From M3007 sp040397785 (GTDB lineage Bacteria > Bacteroidota > Bacteroidia > Chitinophagales > Saprospiraceae): a stretch of 64,000 nt of DNA. Below are positions 36,539 to 44,298 of this stretch, piece after piece. A program made the position numbers and the translations under genes. The stretch is from positions 1-64,000 of the forward strand of contig JBBAVI010000002.1 in NCBI GenBank assembly GCA_040397785.1, read 5' to 3'. Under the pieces are notes generated by a model. That model did no database searches, had not been told where the DNA came from, and was given only the letters and a program-made list of their open reading frames with translations. Every line of letters starts with the position of its first letter. Position 1 is the stretch's first letter.

Positions 36539-37721
36539 ATGGAAACAACACCGTACCCTTTAAGGATTTACATTCCTTTTACCTCCGATTACGGATTTAA
36601 AGTAACTTTTGGAAATGAGCACAACCAGGAATTTTTGAAACGGGCGTTACAAGCCTTAATTCAATCACCGGTGCCGATCAAGCAAATTTGGTTTGATAAA
36701 GGTTCAATTGAGGGGCAAACCCAGGAAAGTCGGGGCGGTTTGTTGGATATTTATTGTCGCGATGACGAGGGCAACTATTTTATTGTTGAAATGCAGTTGG
36801 GGTATTTCAAACACATGATTCAGCGTTTGAAGTTTTATGGATATCATAAAATGGATACGGAGGTACGCAAAGGCGATTTTAAATTTGATAAGCTTCCAAC
36901 GATTTATTGCGTTGGAATTTTGGGATATAATCTCTTAGAAGGCGAACGATATCGCACGGTGGCTTGTTTAAAAGATGAAAACAATCGAATTATTGATAAG
37001 CAAATGGTTTTTGTGATCGTAGAGCTTGAAAAATTCGATAAAATCCCTGAAAATTGCACAACAGATTTGGATAAACTGATTTTTACCATGAAAGAAGCGC
37101 ATAAAATGGCATCCGCAATGGAGCAACCGGCATTTATGAAAGAGGACTGGATTGTTGCAGCCTTACATGAATTGGATACCCGTGCTTTATCACCCGAGCG
37201 CAGGGCCTCACTTTCTATTTTCTTAGCAAAGGAACTCAGCGAACGACATCATCAGGCAGAAATGGCAGCACAAGTTGAATCTGGGAAACAGGAGTTGGCA
37301 GAAATTAAAGAAATGCTCCAAGCGCACCAAAAAGAAATCCAAACGCACCAAAAAGANNNNNNNNNNNNNNNNNNNNNNNNNNNNNNNNNNNNNNNNNNNN
37401 NNNNNNNNNNNNNNNNNNNNNNNNNNNNNNNNNNNNNNNNNNNNNNNNNNNNNNNNAATCGAAGCGCGCAAAAAAGAAATCGAAGCGCGCAAAAAAGAAA
37501 TCGAAGCGCGCAAAAAAGAAATCGAAGCGCGCGATCAGGAAATCGAAGCGCGCGACAAAGCATTGGAATTGGAAAAAGTAAAGGAGCTAAATTTCAAACG
37601 AACAACAATTCTAACCATGATGACAATGACGGATTGGACAGACGAACAAATCGCATCAAATTTAAGCCTTCCGCTCGATCTAGTACAGGAAGTAAGAGCC
37701 GAACTTATTGCCAATAAATAA
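36539..37721 (+). CDS. Rpn-family PD-(D/E)XK nuclease / transposase-like protein, interrupted by an assembly gap
   Basis: The N-terminal ~260 residues match the Rpn/PDDEXK transposase family: SDYGFKVTFG, LLDIYCRDDEG (Asp), IVEMQ (ExQ) and YHKMDTEVRKGD. Then a Lys/Glu-rich coiled coil built from a 21-bp repeat runs into 100 N. After the gap the coding frame is EARKKEI repeats, then ELNFKRTTILTMMTM and LPLDLVQEVRAELIANK, the usual C-terminal tail of the family. That tail is in a different frame from the N-terminus across the 100-N placeholder. Continuity requires a real gap length divisible by 3, so the gap length is arbitrary. Family members promote recombination or act as nuclease-like elements; activity here is not shown. 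Confidence 0.8.
37315..37559 (+). repeat. 21-bp tandem repeat encoding a heptad-like coiled coil
   Basis: Units of 21 bases occur before the gap (HQKEIQT-type, from ~37320) and after it (about four EARKKEI units from 37457, then variant EARDQEI). The 7-residue periodicity implies an extended coiled coil. Collapse of this repeat probably caused the gap. Confidence 0.85.
37357..37456. other. assembly gap (100 N)
   Basis: Exactly 100 unresolved bases, a standard placeholder for a gap of unknown length, placed inside the 21-bp repeat of the Rpn-family gene. Confidence 1.
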
Positions 37722-37778
37722 TTTTTAATCCCAATTCTACAACCCACCCTCCTTTTTCACAATTCCCGCCGCAGGCCC

Positions 37779-37809
37779 TTGCATAAGCAGCGGATTACCC
37801 CTACCTTTG
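37779..37809 (+). promoter_or_regulatory. promoter of the nuclease-like pair
   Basis: TTG (37779-37781), a 20-base spacer, then TACCTTTG (37802-37809) form a full Bacteroidota-type promoter. The ATG follows after only 3 bases, so the message is probably leaderless. Confidence 0.65.
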
Positions 37810-37812
37810 TAC

Positions 37813-38310
37813 ATGTTGGATGAAGGCAACAAGATTGGCGATATTGGCGAGCTTTTGCTTTCGTTGTTCCTGTCGCAAAAAACAAGCGAGGGCTATTTAT
37901 TCAATCCCTTGCTGATCGGTGGAAAATGGCCAACCATGGATATTTACGCCGAAGTAAGCCAGGATCCCGGCAAGTTTTGTTTTTTTCAGGTAAAAACAAC
38001 CCTCCGCGGTTGCAATGCCAAAGGAAACCTGCAAATTAAAGTCCCCAAAATCAAACTGGAACGCCTGGCACAATACCATGCGCCCAGTTATTTAGTCGGA
38101 ATTGACCTCAAACTGGATAATCCTTTTCATTCAAAGGCCTATATTGCAGCCATTCGGGGCGCACATGAATACGGCATGAGCAATTTATCGACCGCTTACG
38201 AACTGAATGAAGAAAATTTGATTCGATTGCGCGATGAAGTGGTTGAATTTTGGCAGCACTCGAACCTATTAGACACTAAAACCGTTTATCGGTCCATATT
38301 TGATATATGA
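37813..38310 (+). CDS. DUF4365-like / restriction-endonuclease-fold protein
   Basis: 165 residues from the ATG at 37813. The first half has a PD-(D/E)XK-like layout: IGDIGELLLSLFL (Glu helix), a beta hairpin with PTMDIYAEV (Asp), then CFFQVKTT (QxK). This order resembles DUF4365 proteins, which are predicted nucleases. Residues ~85-165 form a helical C-terminus. The promoter sits immediately upstream. The stop overlaps the next start (ATGA at 38307-38310), so the two proteins are made together. Assignment to a nuclease fold is by motif pattern only. Confidence 0.6.
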   Translation: MLDEGNKIGDIGELLLSLFLSQKTSEGYLFNPLLIGGKWPTMDIYAEVSQDPGKFCFFQVKTTLRGCNAKGNLQIKVPKIKLERLAQYHAPSYLVGIDLKLDNPFHSKAYIAAIRGAHEYGMSNLSTAYELNEENLIRLRDEVVEFWQHSNLLDTKTVYRSIFDI

Positions 38311-38681
38311 GCACCAACAAGGAAATTGAAGCTTGGCGTGCAGAATTAATCGCCAAAGTGTTTTTACTCAGCAGTGGCTTTACGGTGTTGCCGGTTCCAG
38401 ATGATAAATCATACGATTTTATCGCCATCGAAGAACAAGGGAAACACCAAAAGTTAGCAGTAGAAGTGCTACCTACGCGATCTTCTAAAATGGCCATCGT
38501 AAAAAAATTCGGCGCGCTGCGGGATAGTATTGTCCCGAACGGTATACCCGTCATATTGTTTTACATCAACTCTGACAAAGAAGACGGCTTTTTTGAAGTG
38601 ATTGGGAAACAAAAGAAAAGTGGTATTTTACCGATGGAAAAGGATGTTTTCCAAAAATTATTTGCCGAAAACCCCAATTAG
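38307..38681 (+). CDS. small restriction-endonuclease-like protein, partner of the preceding gene
   Basis: 124 residues. The sequence contains RAELIAKVFLLSSGFTVLPV, then SYDFIAI (Asp) and KLAVEVLPT, a D...ExV pattern like a degenerate PD-(D/E)XK core lacking the usual Lys. The rest is alpha/beta with PVILFYINSD. It is translationally coupled to the DUF4365-like gene. It may be a paired subunit, an inactive regulatory or immunity partner, or a second nuclease; nothing in the sequence decides between these. I do not recognise a named family. Confidence 0.5.
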   Translation: MSTNKEIEAWRAELIAKVFLLSSGFTVLPVPDDKSYDFIAIEEQGKHQKLAVEVLPTRSSKMAIVKKFGALRDSIVPNGIPVILFYINSDKEDGFFEVIGKQKKSGILPMEKDVFQKLFAENPN

Positions 38682-38684
38682 GCG

Positions 38685-39494
38685 CTAAGAAGAAGGCGGA
38701 ATATGCATTATAATGCCCGCCTCCCTGAACCTTCTCCGAATTTCGAAACGCAACTCACTGCGTACGATTTCCACCTCAAATTTACGACTGGTCCAAAACT
38801 GTAAATCAAAGATCATGCGCTCATCCGCAAAGTCTGTTAACCGGACGGTGGGTGCGCGCAGGTCATCGTTTTTCAGTACATCGGCATGGTCTGCCGCACA
38901 ATCCAGCATAATTTGCCGTACCAGTACCTCGTCCGACTGATAATCGGCCCCTGCCAGCACCGAAAATCGTGCCGGGTCATTTTCGCGGTGGGTCCAATTC
39001 ACCACATTTTCCGTGATAAACTTATGGTTCGGAATAATCAATACCACTCCATCGCGGGTGGTTAGTTTGGAGGTGCGCAGGTTGATCTCTGCAACCCGGC
39101 TCACTTGTCCGTCCAATTGCAAAATGTCACCCACCTCAATGGTGCCTTCAAACAGCAGAAAAATGCCCGACATAATATCTCGGAAAATTTGCTGCACCCC
39201 AAGCCCAAGCCCAACCAGTAATGCCGCCGAACCCGCCAGCAATACGGAAACCCGAATGCCAACAACCTCTAGCATGACCACCGTGGCCATGGTCCACACA
39301 ATATATTGTACAATGAGAAACAGCGAGTGCCGCCTTCCCTGATCGGAAACCTTAATAATGCGTGCCCGATTGATAAGCCGGTTCAGCACCCGTAGAAAAA
39401 ACCAGGTGCTCGCCCATACCAATCCCAGCCCCAGTAACGTGGCAATAGTTAACTTGAATGCACCCACCGCAAATAATTCGTAGTTCATATCCAA
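38685..39494 (-). CDS. MscS-type mechanosensitive channel
   Basis: 269 residues. Membrane helices at ~10-35, ~58-80 and ~85-105; the last is the pore-lining helix (SAALLVGLGLGVQQIFRDIMSGIFLLFEG), which matches TM3 of MscS. A beta domain (GDILQLDGQVSRVAEINLRTSKLTTRDGVVLIIPN) and an alpha/beta C-terminal domain follow. It releases osmolytes on hypo-osmotic shock. It ends 3 bases beyond the stop of the convergent small gene, and 19 bases separate it from purA on the same strand. Confidence 0.93.
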   Translation of the reverse strand: MDMNYELFAVGAFKLTIATLLGLGLVWASTWFFLRVLNRLINRARIIKVSDQGRRHSLFLIVQYIVWTMATVVMLEVVGIRVSVLLAGSAALLVGLGLGVQQIFRDIMSGIFLLFEGTIEVGDILQLDGQVSRVAEINLRTSKLTTRDGVVLIIPNHKFITENVVNWTHRENDPARFSVLAGADYQSDEVLVRQIMLDCAADHADVLKNDDLRAPTVRLTDFADERMIFDLQFWTSRKFEVEIVRSELRFEIRRRFREAGIIMHIPPSS

Positions 39495-39513
39495 CCTGTC
39501 CGCACAAGTCTAA

Positions 39514-40782
39514 TTAACGTATAATCAGTTTTTCGCGTTCTGGTCCAGTAGAGACCATCTTCACAGGTACACCCAAATAATTTTCCAGGGCTTCCAGAAA
39601 TACGCGCGCCTGTTTGGGCAACGCATCAAAACTGTAAATATCGTCCAAGCTGCTTTGCCATCCTTCAAAATGTTGCAAAACCGGTTCAATTTCGGCTTGG
39701 CACAAATCGTAAGGGAGGTTTTGCTGCTCTTTTCCGTCATACCGATAATGGGTAGCAGCCGCAATTTCGGCAAATGAATTCAGGACGTCTATTTTGGTCA
39801 TGCACAATTCGGTTGTGCCGTTCAGGATATTTGTATAGCGCAATTGAGGCAAATCAATCCATCCACAACGGCGCGCGCGACCGGTTGTTGAGCCAAATTC
39901 CATGCCTTCCTGCCGCAGTTTTTCGCCCGTTTCATTGTCGAGTTCGGTCGGGAATGGTCCGCCGCCAACCCGAGTGCAATACGCTTTCGTGATGCCAATC
40001 ACACGACCAACTTGCTGCGGTGCAATACCCAATCCGGTGCAAACCCCTGCGGTAATGGTATTGGAAGAGGTTACGTAGGGATAAGTGCCGAAATCGATAT
40101 CGAGCATGGAGCCTTGTGCGCCTTCAGCCAAAATGCGTTTGCCCGCTCGGAGCGCATCGTCGATATAGTATTCACTGTCTACAAATGGCAGTGCCCGTAA
40201 GGTGTCCAGGCTTTCAAACCATGCTTTTTCTTCGCCCGCCAAATCAAAATCAATGGGTGGGTAAATTTTAAGCAAGTCTAAGTGTTTGTTTTTCAACGCT
40301 TCATAAAGGTCGCGGAAGCCGGGCTGGTTTACATCACCCACCCGCAAACCGTTGCGGCCGGTTTTATCCATATAGGTCGGACCGATACCTTTAAGAGTAG
40401 AACCAATTTTAGCCTTGCCTTTGTGTGCCTCACTTGCGGCATCCAGCCAGCGGTGGGTTGGCAAAATAAGGTGTGCTTTACGCGAAACAAGCAGTCGAGA
40501 TTTGAATTCGACCTGACTTTGTTCGAGTGAACGAAGTTCTCGTTGAAAAATTACGGGGTCCAGTACTACGCCATTCCCGATCAGATTGATCAGTCCAGCA
40601 CGGAAAATACCCGAGGGCACGGTATGCAACACATATTTGTTGCCGCCGAACTTGAGGGTATGCCCGGCATTGGGGCCTCCCTGAAATCGCGCCACGATAT
40701 CATAATCGTTGGCGAGGTAATCTACAATTTTGCCTTTCCCTTCATCGCCCCACTGCAGGCCTAAGATAACGTCAATTTGCAT
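39514..40782 (-). CDS. purA: adenylosuccinate synthetase
   Basis: 422 residues from the ATG at 40782 (the frame extends 11 codons upstream, but MQIDVILGLQWGDEGKGK is the family N-terminus). It converts IMP, aspartate and GTP to adenylosuccinate in AMP synthesis. Motifs: GDEGKGK (P-loop), GGPNAGHT, KIGSTLKGIGP (loop), GAQGSMLDID and TTGRARRCGWID. Cytosolic. Upstream lies a 202-base gap to DUF4271 (40783-40984) that holds the promoter of the divergent gene and presumably its own. Confidence 0.95.
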   Translation of the reverse strand: MQIDVILGLQWGDEGKGKIVDYLANDYDIVARFQGGPNAGHTLKFGGNKYVLHTVPSGIFRAGLINLIGNGVVLDPVIFQRELRSLEQSQVEFKSRLLVSRKAHLILPTHRWLDAASEAHKGKAKIGSTLKGIGPTYMDKTGRNGLRVGDVNQPGFRDLYEALKNKHLDLLKIYPPIDFDLAGEEKAWFESLDTLRALPFVDSEYYIDDALRAGKRILAEGAQGSMLDIDFGTYPYVTSSNTITAGVCTGLGIAPQQVGRVIGITKAYCTRVGGGPFPTELDNETGEKLRQEGMEFGSTTGRARRCGWIDLPQLRYTNILNGTTELCMTKIDVLNSFAEIAAATHYRYDGKEQQNLPYDLCQAEIEPVLQHFEGWQSSLDDIYSFDALPKQARVFLEALENYLGVPVKMVSTGPEREKLIIR

Positions 40783-40972
40783 GTTTTTTTTGCTTGTTTT
40801 GCTTAAAATGGTCATTAAGGGACATGTTAGGAGGCCCCTTGGCTGCTCGCAAGCCGCAAAACTACCAATTCATAGCGCGGTTTGGAAGGATTTTTTCAGG
40901 AAAGTGCGGATAGACGATAAATTTGGGTGTGTTCAATGAAAGGTGGGTTATTCGGATTAGGGCTTTCTTTAC

Positions 40973-40980
40973 TACCTTTG
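40973..40980 (+). promoter_or_regulatory. -7 box for the DUF4271 gene
   Basis: TACCTTTG matches TAnnTTTG and ends 4 bases before the ATG at 40985, implying an almost leaderless transcript. A TTCG at the -33 distance (40951) is a weak match. Confidence 0.6.
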
Positions 40981-40984
40981 CACC

Positions 40985-41878
40985 ATGATGCGTTGTTTAT
41001 TACTGATCGGTTGTTGGTTTGTTTTGAGTTGGTCTGCCGTCGCGCAGGGCTCCCTCAACCCATTCGAAATGCGTTTTCGGATGCCTAAAGTAACGCAAGC
41101 AGGGGTTCCGATTGCGGTTGTCTCCAATCCATTTGATGTATTGCCGCACCGTATTCCAGGCGTAACCAATGCCTTAATAGCGAATGAAACAGCGCCATTT
41201 AAGCCTTTTTCGATCTTTCCGAGAGGTGGTGGTATGCGTCAGAGTACGTTATTTTGGTTATTGATACTATTGTTTGGGATGCTGACTTTTTCTATAGCAG
41301 CCAATCGAAAAGCCGTTGGGAAAGCCTGGCGTGGTTTTTTGAATGACAGTGCGCTTACACTTGCACAAAGAGAGGCGGCGGGTTTTGCAGGGAGTACCCC
41401 ATATTATCTGATGTACTTTAGCTTTTTATTCCAGGCAGGAATGTTCTTTTTTTTAATGGCGCGTTTCTTCAACCGGGAAAGTTTCAATAATTTGCCTTTT
41501 TTATTGTTTTGTTTCTTACTATCTGTTGGTATTTTTTTATCAAAACACTTTTTATTAAGCGTGATTGCATGGCTTTACCCCTTGGGCAATGCAGTGTCTC
41601 GATATAACTTCCTAATCATTATTTTCAACTGTATTCTGGGGCTTTTCCTCCTTCCATTCAATCTTTTGCTCGCATTTGGCGGAGACTTTGAAGGATTGTT
41701 GCTATTCTGGACACTAGGGTTAATTGTCGTTTTTTATATTTATCGGTCAGTGCGTGCAAGTTCTATCGGCACAAAATTTTTAGCCGATGACCAATTCCAC
41801 TTTTTATTATACCTTTGCGTCGTCGAAATCGCACCTATTCTCTTTTTAGTAAAATTGGTGCTGAATGAGGCGAACTAA
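40985..41878 (+). CDS. DUF4271 membrane protein
   Basis: 297 residues, Bacteroidota-specific family. A signal-like N-terminus (LLLIGCWFVLSWSAVAQG) is followed by a ~55-residue segment and then about seven membrane helices (~85-285). Function unknown. The gene is almost always found just before hemD in this phylum, as here (113 bases upstream), which hints at a link to haem synthesis or to the promoter. The -7 box is immediately upstream of the ATG. Confidence 0.88.
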   Translation: MMRCLLLIGCWFVLSWSAVAQGSLNPFEMRFRMPKVTQAGVPIAVVSNPFDVLPHRIPGVTNALIANETAPFKPFSIFPRGGGMRQSTLFWLLILLFGMLTFSIAANRKAVGKAWRGFLNDSALTLAQREAAGFAGSTPYYLMYFSFLFQAGMFFFLMARFFNRESFNNLPFLLFCFLLSVGIFLSKHFLLSVIAWLYPLGNAVSRYNFLIIIFNCILGLFLLPFNLLLAFGGDFEGLLLFWTLGLIVVFYIYRSVRASSIGTKFLADDQFHFLLYLCVVEIAPILFLVKLVLNEAN

Positions 41879-41991
41879 AGTTCCAGTTTTTGGGTTTGCG
41901 TTAAGGATCGTGCGGTGTACCTGTTGTGATCCCTGCCTCCAACCCAAGATAGTTAAAAACCGAACAAGTTTCACATAAATTCAACTCCCGA

Positions 41992-42774
41992 ATGTCTGCA
42001 TCTGCTGCACCTGTTCAGGAAGACAAGTACAAGCGCGTACAAAACATCCTTATCTCTCAGCCCAAACCTGCTCAACGTTCTGCTTACGACGAATTAGAGA
42101 AGAAATTTGGCGTTCGCATCGACTTTGTGCCATTTATGACGCTAGAAGGGCTTACCGAGAAAGAGTACCGCAAAAATCGCGTCTATCCGAACGATTATAC
42201 AGCCATTGTTTTTACCAGCAAAAATGCAATTGATCATTTTTTTAGGTTGTGCAGCGAACTGAGAATTAAAATGTCGGAAGACACAAAGTATTTCTGCTCC
42301 ACCGAAACAATTGCGAACTATCTGCAAAAATTTATTATGTTCCGTAAACGCAAGGTGTTTAATGGTACCAAATCTATCACGGAATTAAAGTCGTACATCC
42401 TCCGCAATAAAGAAGAAAAGTTTTTCTTGCCTTGTAGCGATCAAGGACATGCGGAAGTAACCAACTATTTCAAGGAATTGAAAGTCCCTGTGCAAGAGGC
42501 TGTAATGTATCGCTCTGTGAATACCGATTTGACGGATCTCAAAGATATTAAATACGATATCATTGCTTTCTTCTCAGCGCTCGAAATCAAATCCATGTTC
42601 GAACAGTTTCCCGATTTTAAACAGGAAGACCGTCGTATTTGTGTGTTCGGAACCTCGGCTTTAAAAGCAGTAACGGATCGTGGTATGATGGTCCATATTC
42701 AGGCAGGGACACCAGAAGCACCTTCGATCGCCGTGGCATTGGAAACCTACTTGAAAATTTCTAATAAGAATTGA
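41992..42774 (+). CDS. hemD: uroporphyrinogen-III synthase
   Basis: 260 residues, normal length. It cyclises hydroxymethylbilane with ring-D inversion in tetrapyrrole synthesis. The HemD fold shows two Rossmann-like lobes with the linker; conserved sections are VQNILISQPKP, TAIVFTSKNAIDHFF, FLPCSDQGHAEVTNYF and YDIIAFFSALEIKSMF. A Thr/Ser-rich lead (MSASAAPVQEDKYKRV) precedes the fold. It is followed by a strong bidirectional hairpin that separates it from the SIR2/STAND operon. Confidence 0.9.
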   Translation: MSASAAPVQEDKYKRVQNILISQPKPAQRSAYDELEKKFGVRIDFVPFMTLEGLTEKEYRKNRVYPNDYTAIVFTSKNAIDHFFRLCSELRIKMSEDTKYFCSTETIANYLQKFIMFRKRKVFNGTKSITELKSYILRNKEEKFFLPCSDQGHAEVTNYFKELKVPVQEAVMYRSVNTDLTDLKDIKYDIIAFFSALEIKSMFEQFPDFKQEDRRICVFGTSALKAVTDRGMMVHIQAGTPEAPSIAVALETYLKISNKN

Positions 42775-42793
42775 CCTGATACTCAATTGTGCG

Positions 42794-42847
42794 CATAAAA
42801 AAGGGGCTGTATCATACATTAGACGATGAAACAGCCCCCTTTTTATG
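42794..42847. terminator. terminator after hemD
   Basis: 17-base arms (42794-42810 and 42831-42847, one mismatch) enclose a 20-base loop, with A and T runs at the ends, so it can work in both directions. It insulates the following operon. Confidence 0.85.
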
Positions 42848-42875
42848 CCTGACCCCGGCTACTTCCAAGTAACTA

Positions 42876-42906
42876 TTGGTACAACCCATTCTGTTTCCTA
42901 TCTTTG
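42876..42906 (+). promoter_or_regulatory. promoter of the SIR2-TIR/STAND operon
   Basis: TTG (42876-42878), a 20-base spacer and TATCTTTG (42899-42906) match the Bacteroidota consensus (TTTG, 19-21 bases, TAnnTTTG). The ATG lies 33 bases downstream. It looks constitutive; no operator repeats are seen. Confidence 0.75.
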
Positions 42907-42939
42907 TTTTTTATAATCCATATTGCTTATTGCCACACT

Positions 42940-44298
42940 ATGCCGAACGGATCCGCCGCAACTGAAAACTTGTTAGACATGTACCAAACCATTGCCCGTA
43001 AGGTGAAGGAGGGCGGGTGTGTCTTGTTTTTGGGACCGGGCGCTATTTTGGTAAAAGATGAAGCGGGGCTTTGGCAACCATTAACCGACCTGTGTGCGCG
43101 TTTTTTAGCCAAAAAGTACAAGATTGAACTCGGTCAAGGCGAATCTTACGACCTTACATATGTGTGCAGCCTGTTGCGGATCAAAAATCTTTCTACCGAC
43201 AGCATGCTGCAAGATGATGTAGCTAATTTTTATAAAACACAAACAGAACAAGCCGAATTTCATCCCCTGCTTGCGCAGCTTACCGACCTAAAGTTTAAAA
43301 TTATCATCAATGCCGCGCCTGATAATATCATTACGCGCTTTTTTGATGAAATAGCACGGGCTTACGAAACTGATTTTTACAATTATTACAAACCTGCGTC
43401 AGGGTTTGGTTTTAATTTTGAAAAAACACAAAAAGCATTGGTCTATAATCTTTTCGGGTTCTATGACCGCTCCGAATCGTTGGTACTCACTTACAAACAG
43501 CAACTAGCGTACATCAAAAAAATAGTGGGCGAGCAGCAAAACGAACGCCTGCCCGATGCGCTAACCAATGTATTTAAAGACTTCCGGTACCATTTATTTC
43601 TTGGTTTTGATTTTGAAGACTGGAATCTGCGCCTGCTACTCGATACCCTCTATAAAAATGTGCGGGATAACATTCAGCCCTATGCCTATCCGGTAAAAGG
43701 TGAACGCGAAACCGGGGCTGACGCACGCATTTTCTTTCAAGGGGAGTTTAGCATGCAATTTCCATCGGTGGATCTCGAAACATTTGTAACCAACCTGATC
43801 GAACAATACAATAACCTGGATAAACAAATAAGCGGAACGCCCCCTGAGCAGGCCCGTGGCCAGGTTTTATTGTTGTATAATGAACAAGCCGATCAGGATG
43901 GTGCCCAATTATTGGCAAAGCATTTGCGTACCATCAACCTGAAAGTGGTAACCATGCAAGATGCCGTTGGGCAAGGCGATGTGGCTGCCTGGGTATTGAA
44001 GATGCTTGATGCATGCCAAATTATTATGCCCCTGCTTTCGGTCGACTTTTTTGATGCCGCCATCAACCCAGTCGCTCCTTTGTTGGATCAAATTATTGCA
44101 CGCAACAACCCAAGGCAGCAATTGCTGGTAATGCCCATTTTGTTAAAGGCCATGACACTTGATCCCGCCATTGAAAAATTGGAAAGTTTACGCCCCATAG
44201 ACCATATACCGCTGCTGGGGAATGGTCAAGAACAAAAATACATGACTGAAATTACCGACGGACTCAAACGCTACGTTGATAAATTGCCCCGTAAATGA
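42940..44298 (+). CDS. SIR2-like plus TIR-like fusion protein
   Basis: 452 residues, no signal peptide. Residues ~15-290 follow the SIR2-like (SIR2_2) layout: a Gly loop CVLFLGPGA (27-35), the NAAPD loop (124-128) where active SIR2s have TTN-D, the NLFG element (170-173) where active enzymes have LHG, and FLGFDFEDWNLR (220-231). Residues ~307-450 resemble a TIR domain: VLLLYNEQADQD, VGQGDVAAWVLKMLDACQIIMPLLS and VMPILL. The catalytic His and Asn of SIR2 look replaced, and no TIR glutamate is evident, so NADase activity is doubtful. Its stop overlaps the start of the STAND gene (ATGA), pointing to a fixed partnership. Start: the ATG at 42940; the frame opens earlier only through a TTG inside the promoter. 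Confidence 0.75.
   Translation: MPNGSAATENLLDMYQTIARKVKEGGCVLFLGPGAILVKDEAGLWQPLTDLCARFLAKKYKIELGQGESYDLTYVCSLLRIKNLSTDSMLQDDVANFYKTQTEQAEFHPLLAQLTDLKFKIIINAAPDNIITRFFDEIARAYETDFYNYYKPASGFGFNFEKTQKALVYNLFGFYDRSESLVLTYKQQLAYIKKIVGEQQNERLPDALTNVFKDFRYHLFLGFDFEDWNLRLLLDTLYKNVRDNIQPYAYPVKGERETGADARIFFQGEFSMQFPSVDLETFVTNLIEQYNNLDKQISGTPPEQARGQVLLLYNEQADQDGAQLLAKHLRTINLKVVTMQDAVGQGDVAAWVLKMLDACQIIMPLLSVDFFDAAINPVAPLLDQIIARNNPRQQLLVMPILLKAMTLDPAIEKLESLRPIDHIPLLGNGQEQKYMTEITDGLKRYVDKLPRK

Noticed and set aside
37315..37559. Regularly spaced repeats as a possible CRISPR array
   Set aside because: The units are 21 bases, tandem with no spacers, in a coding frame, and have heptad-like composition; this is a coiled-coil repeat.
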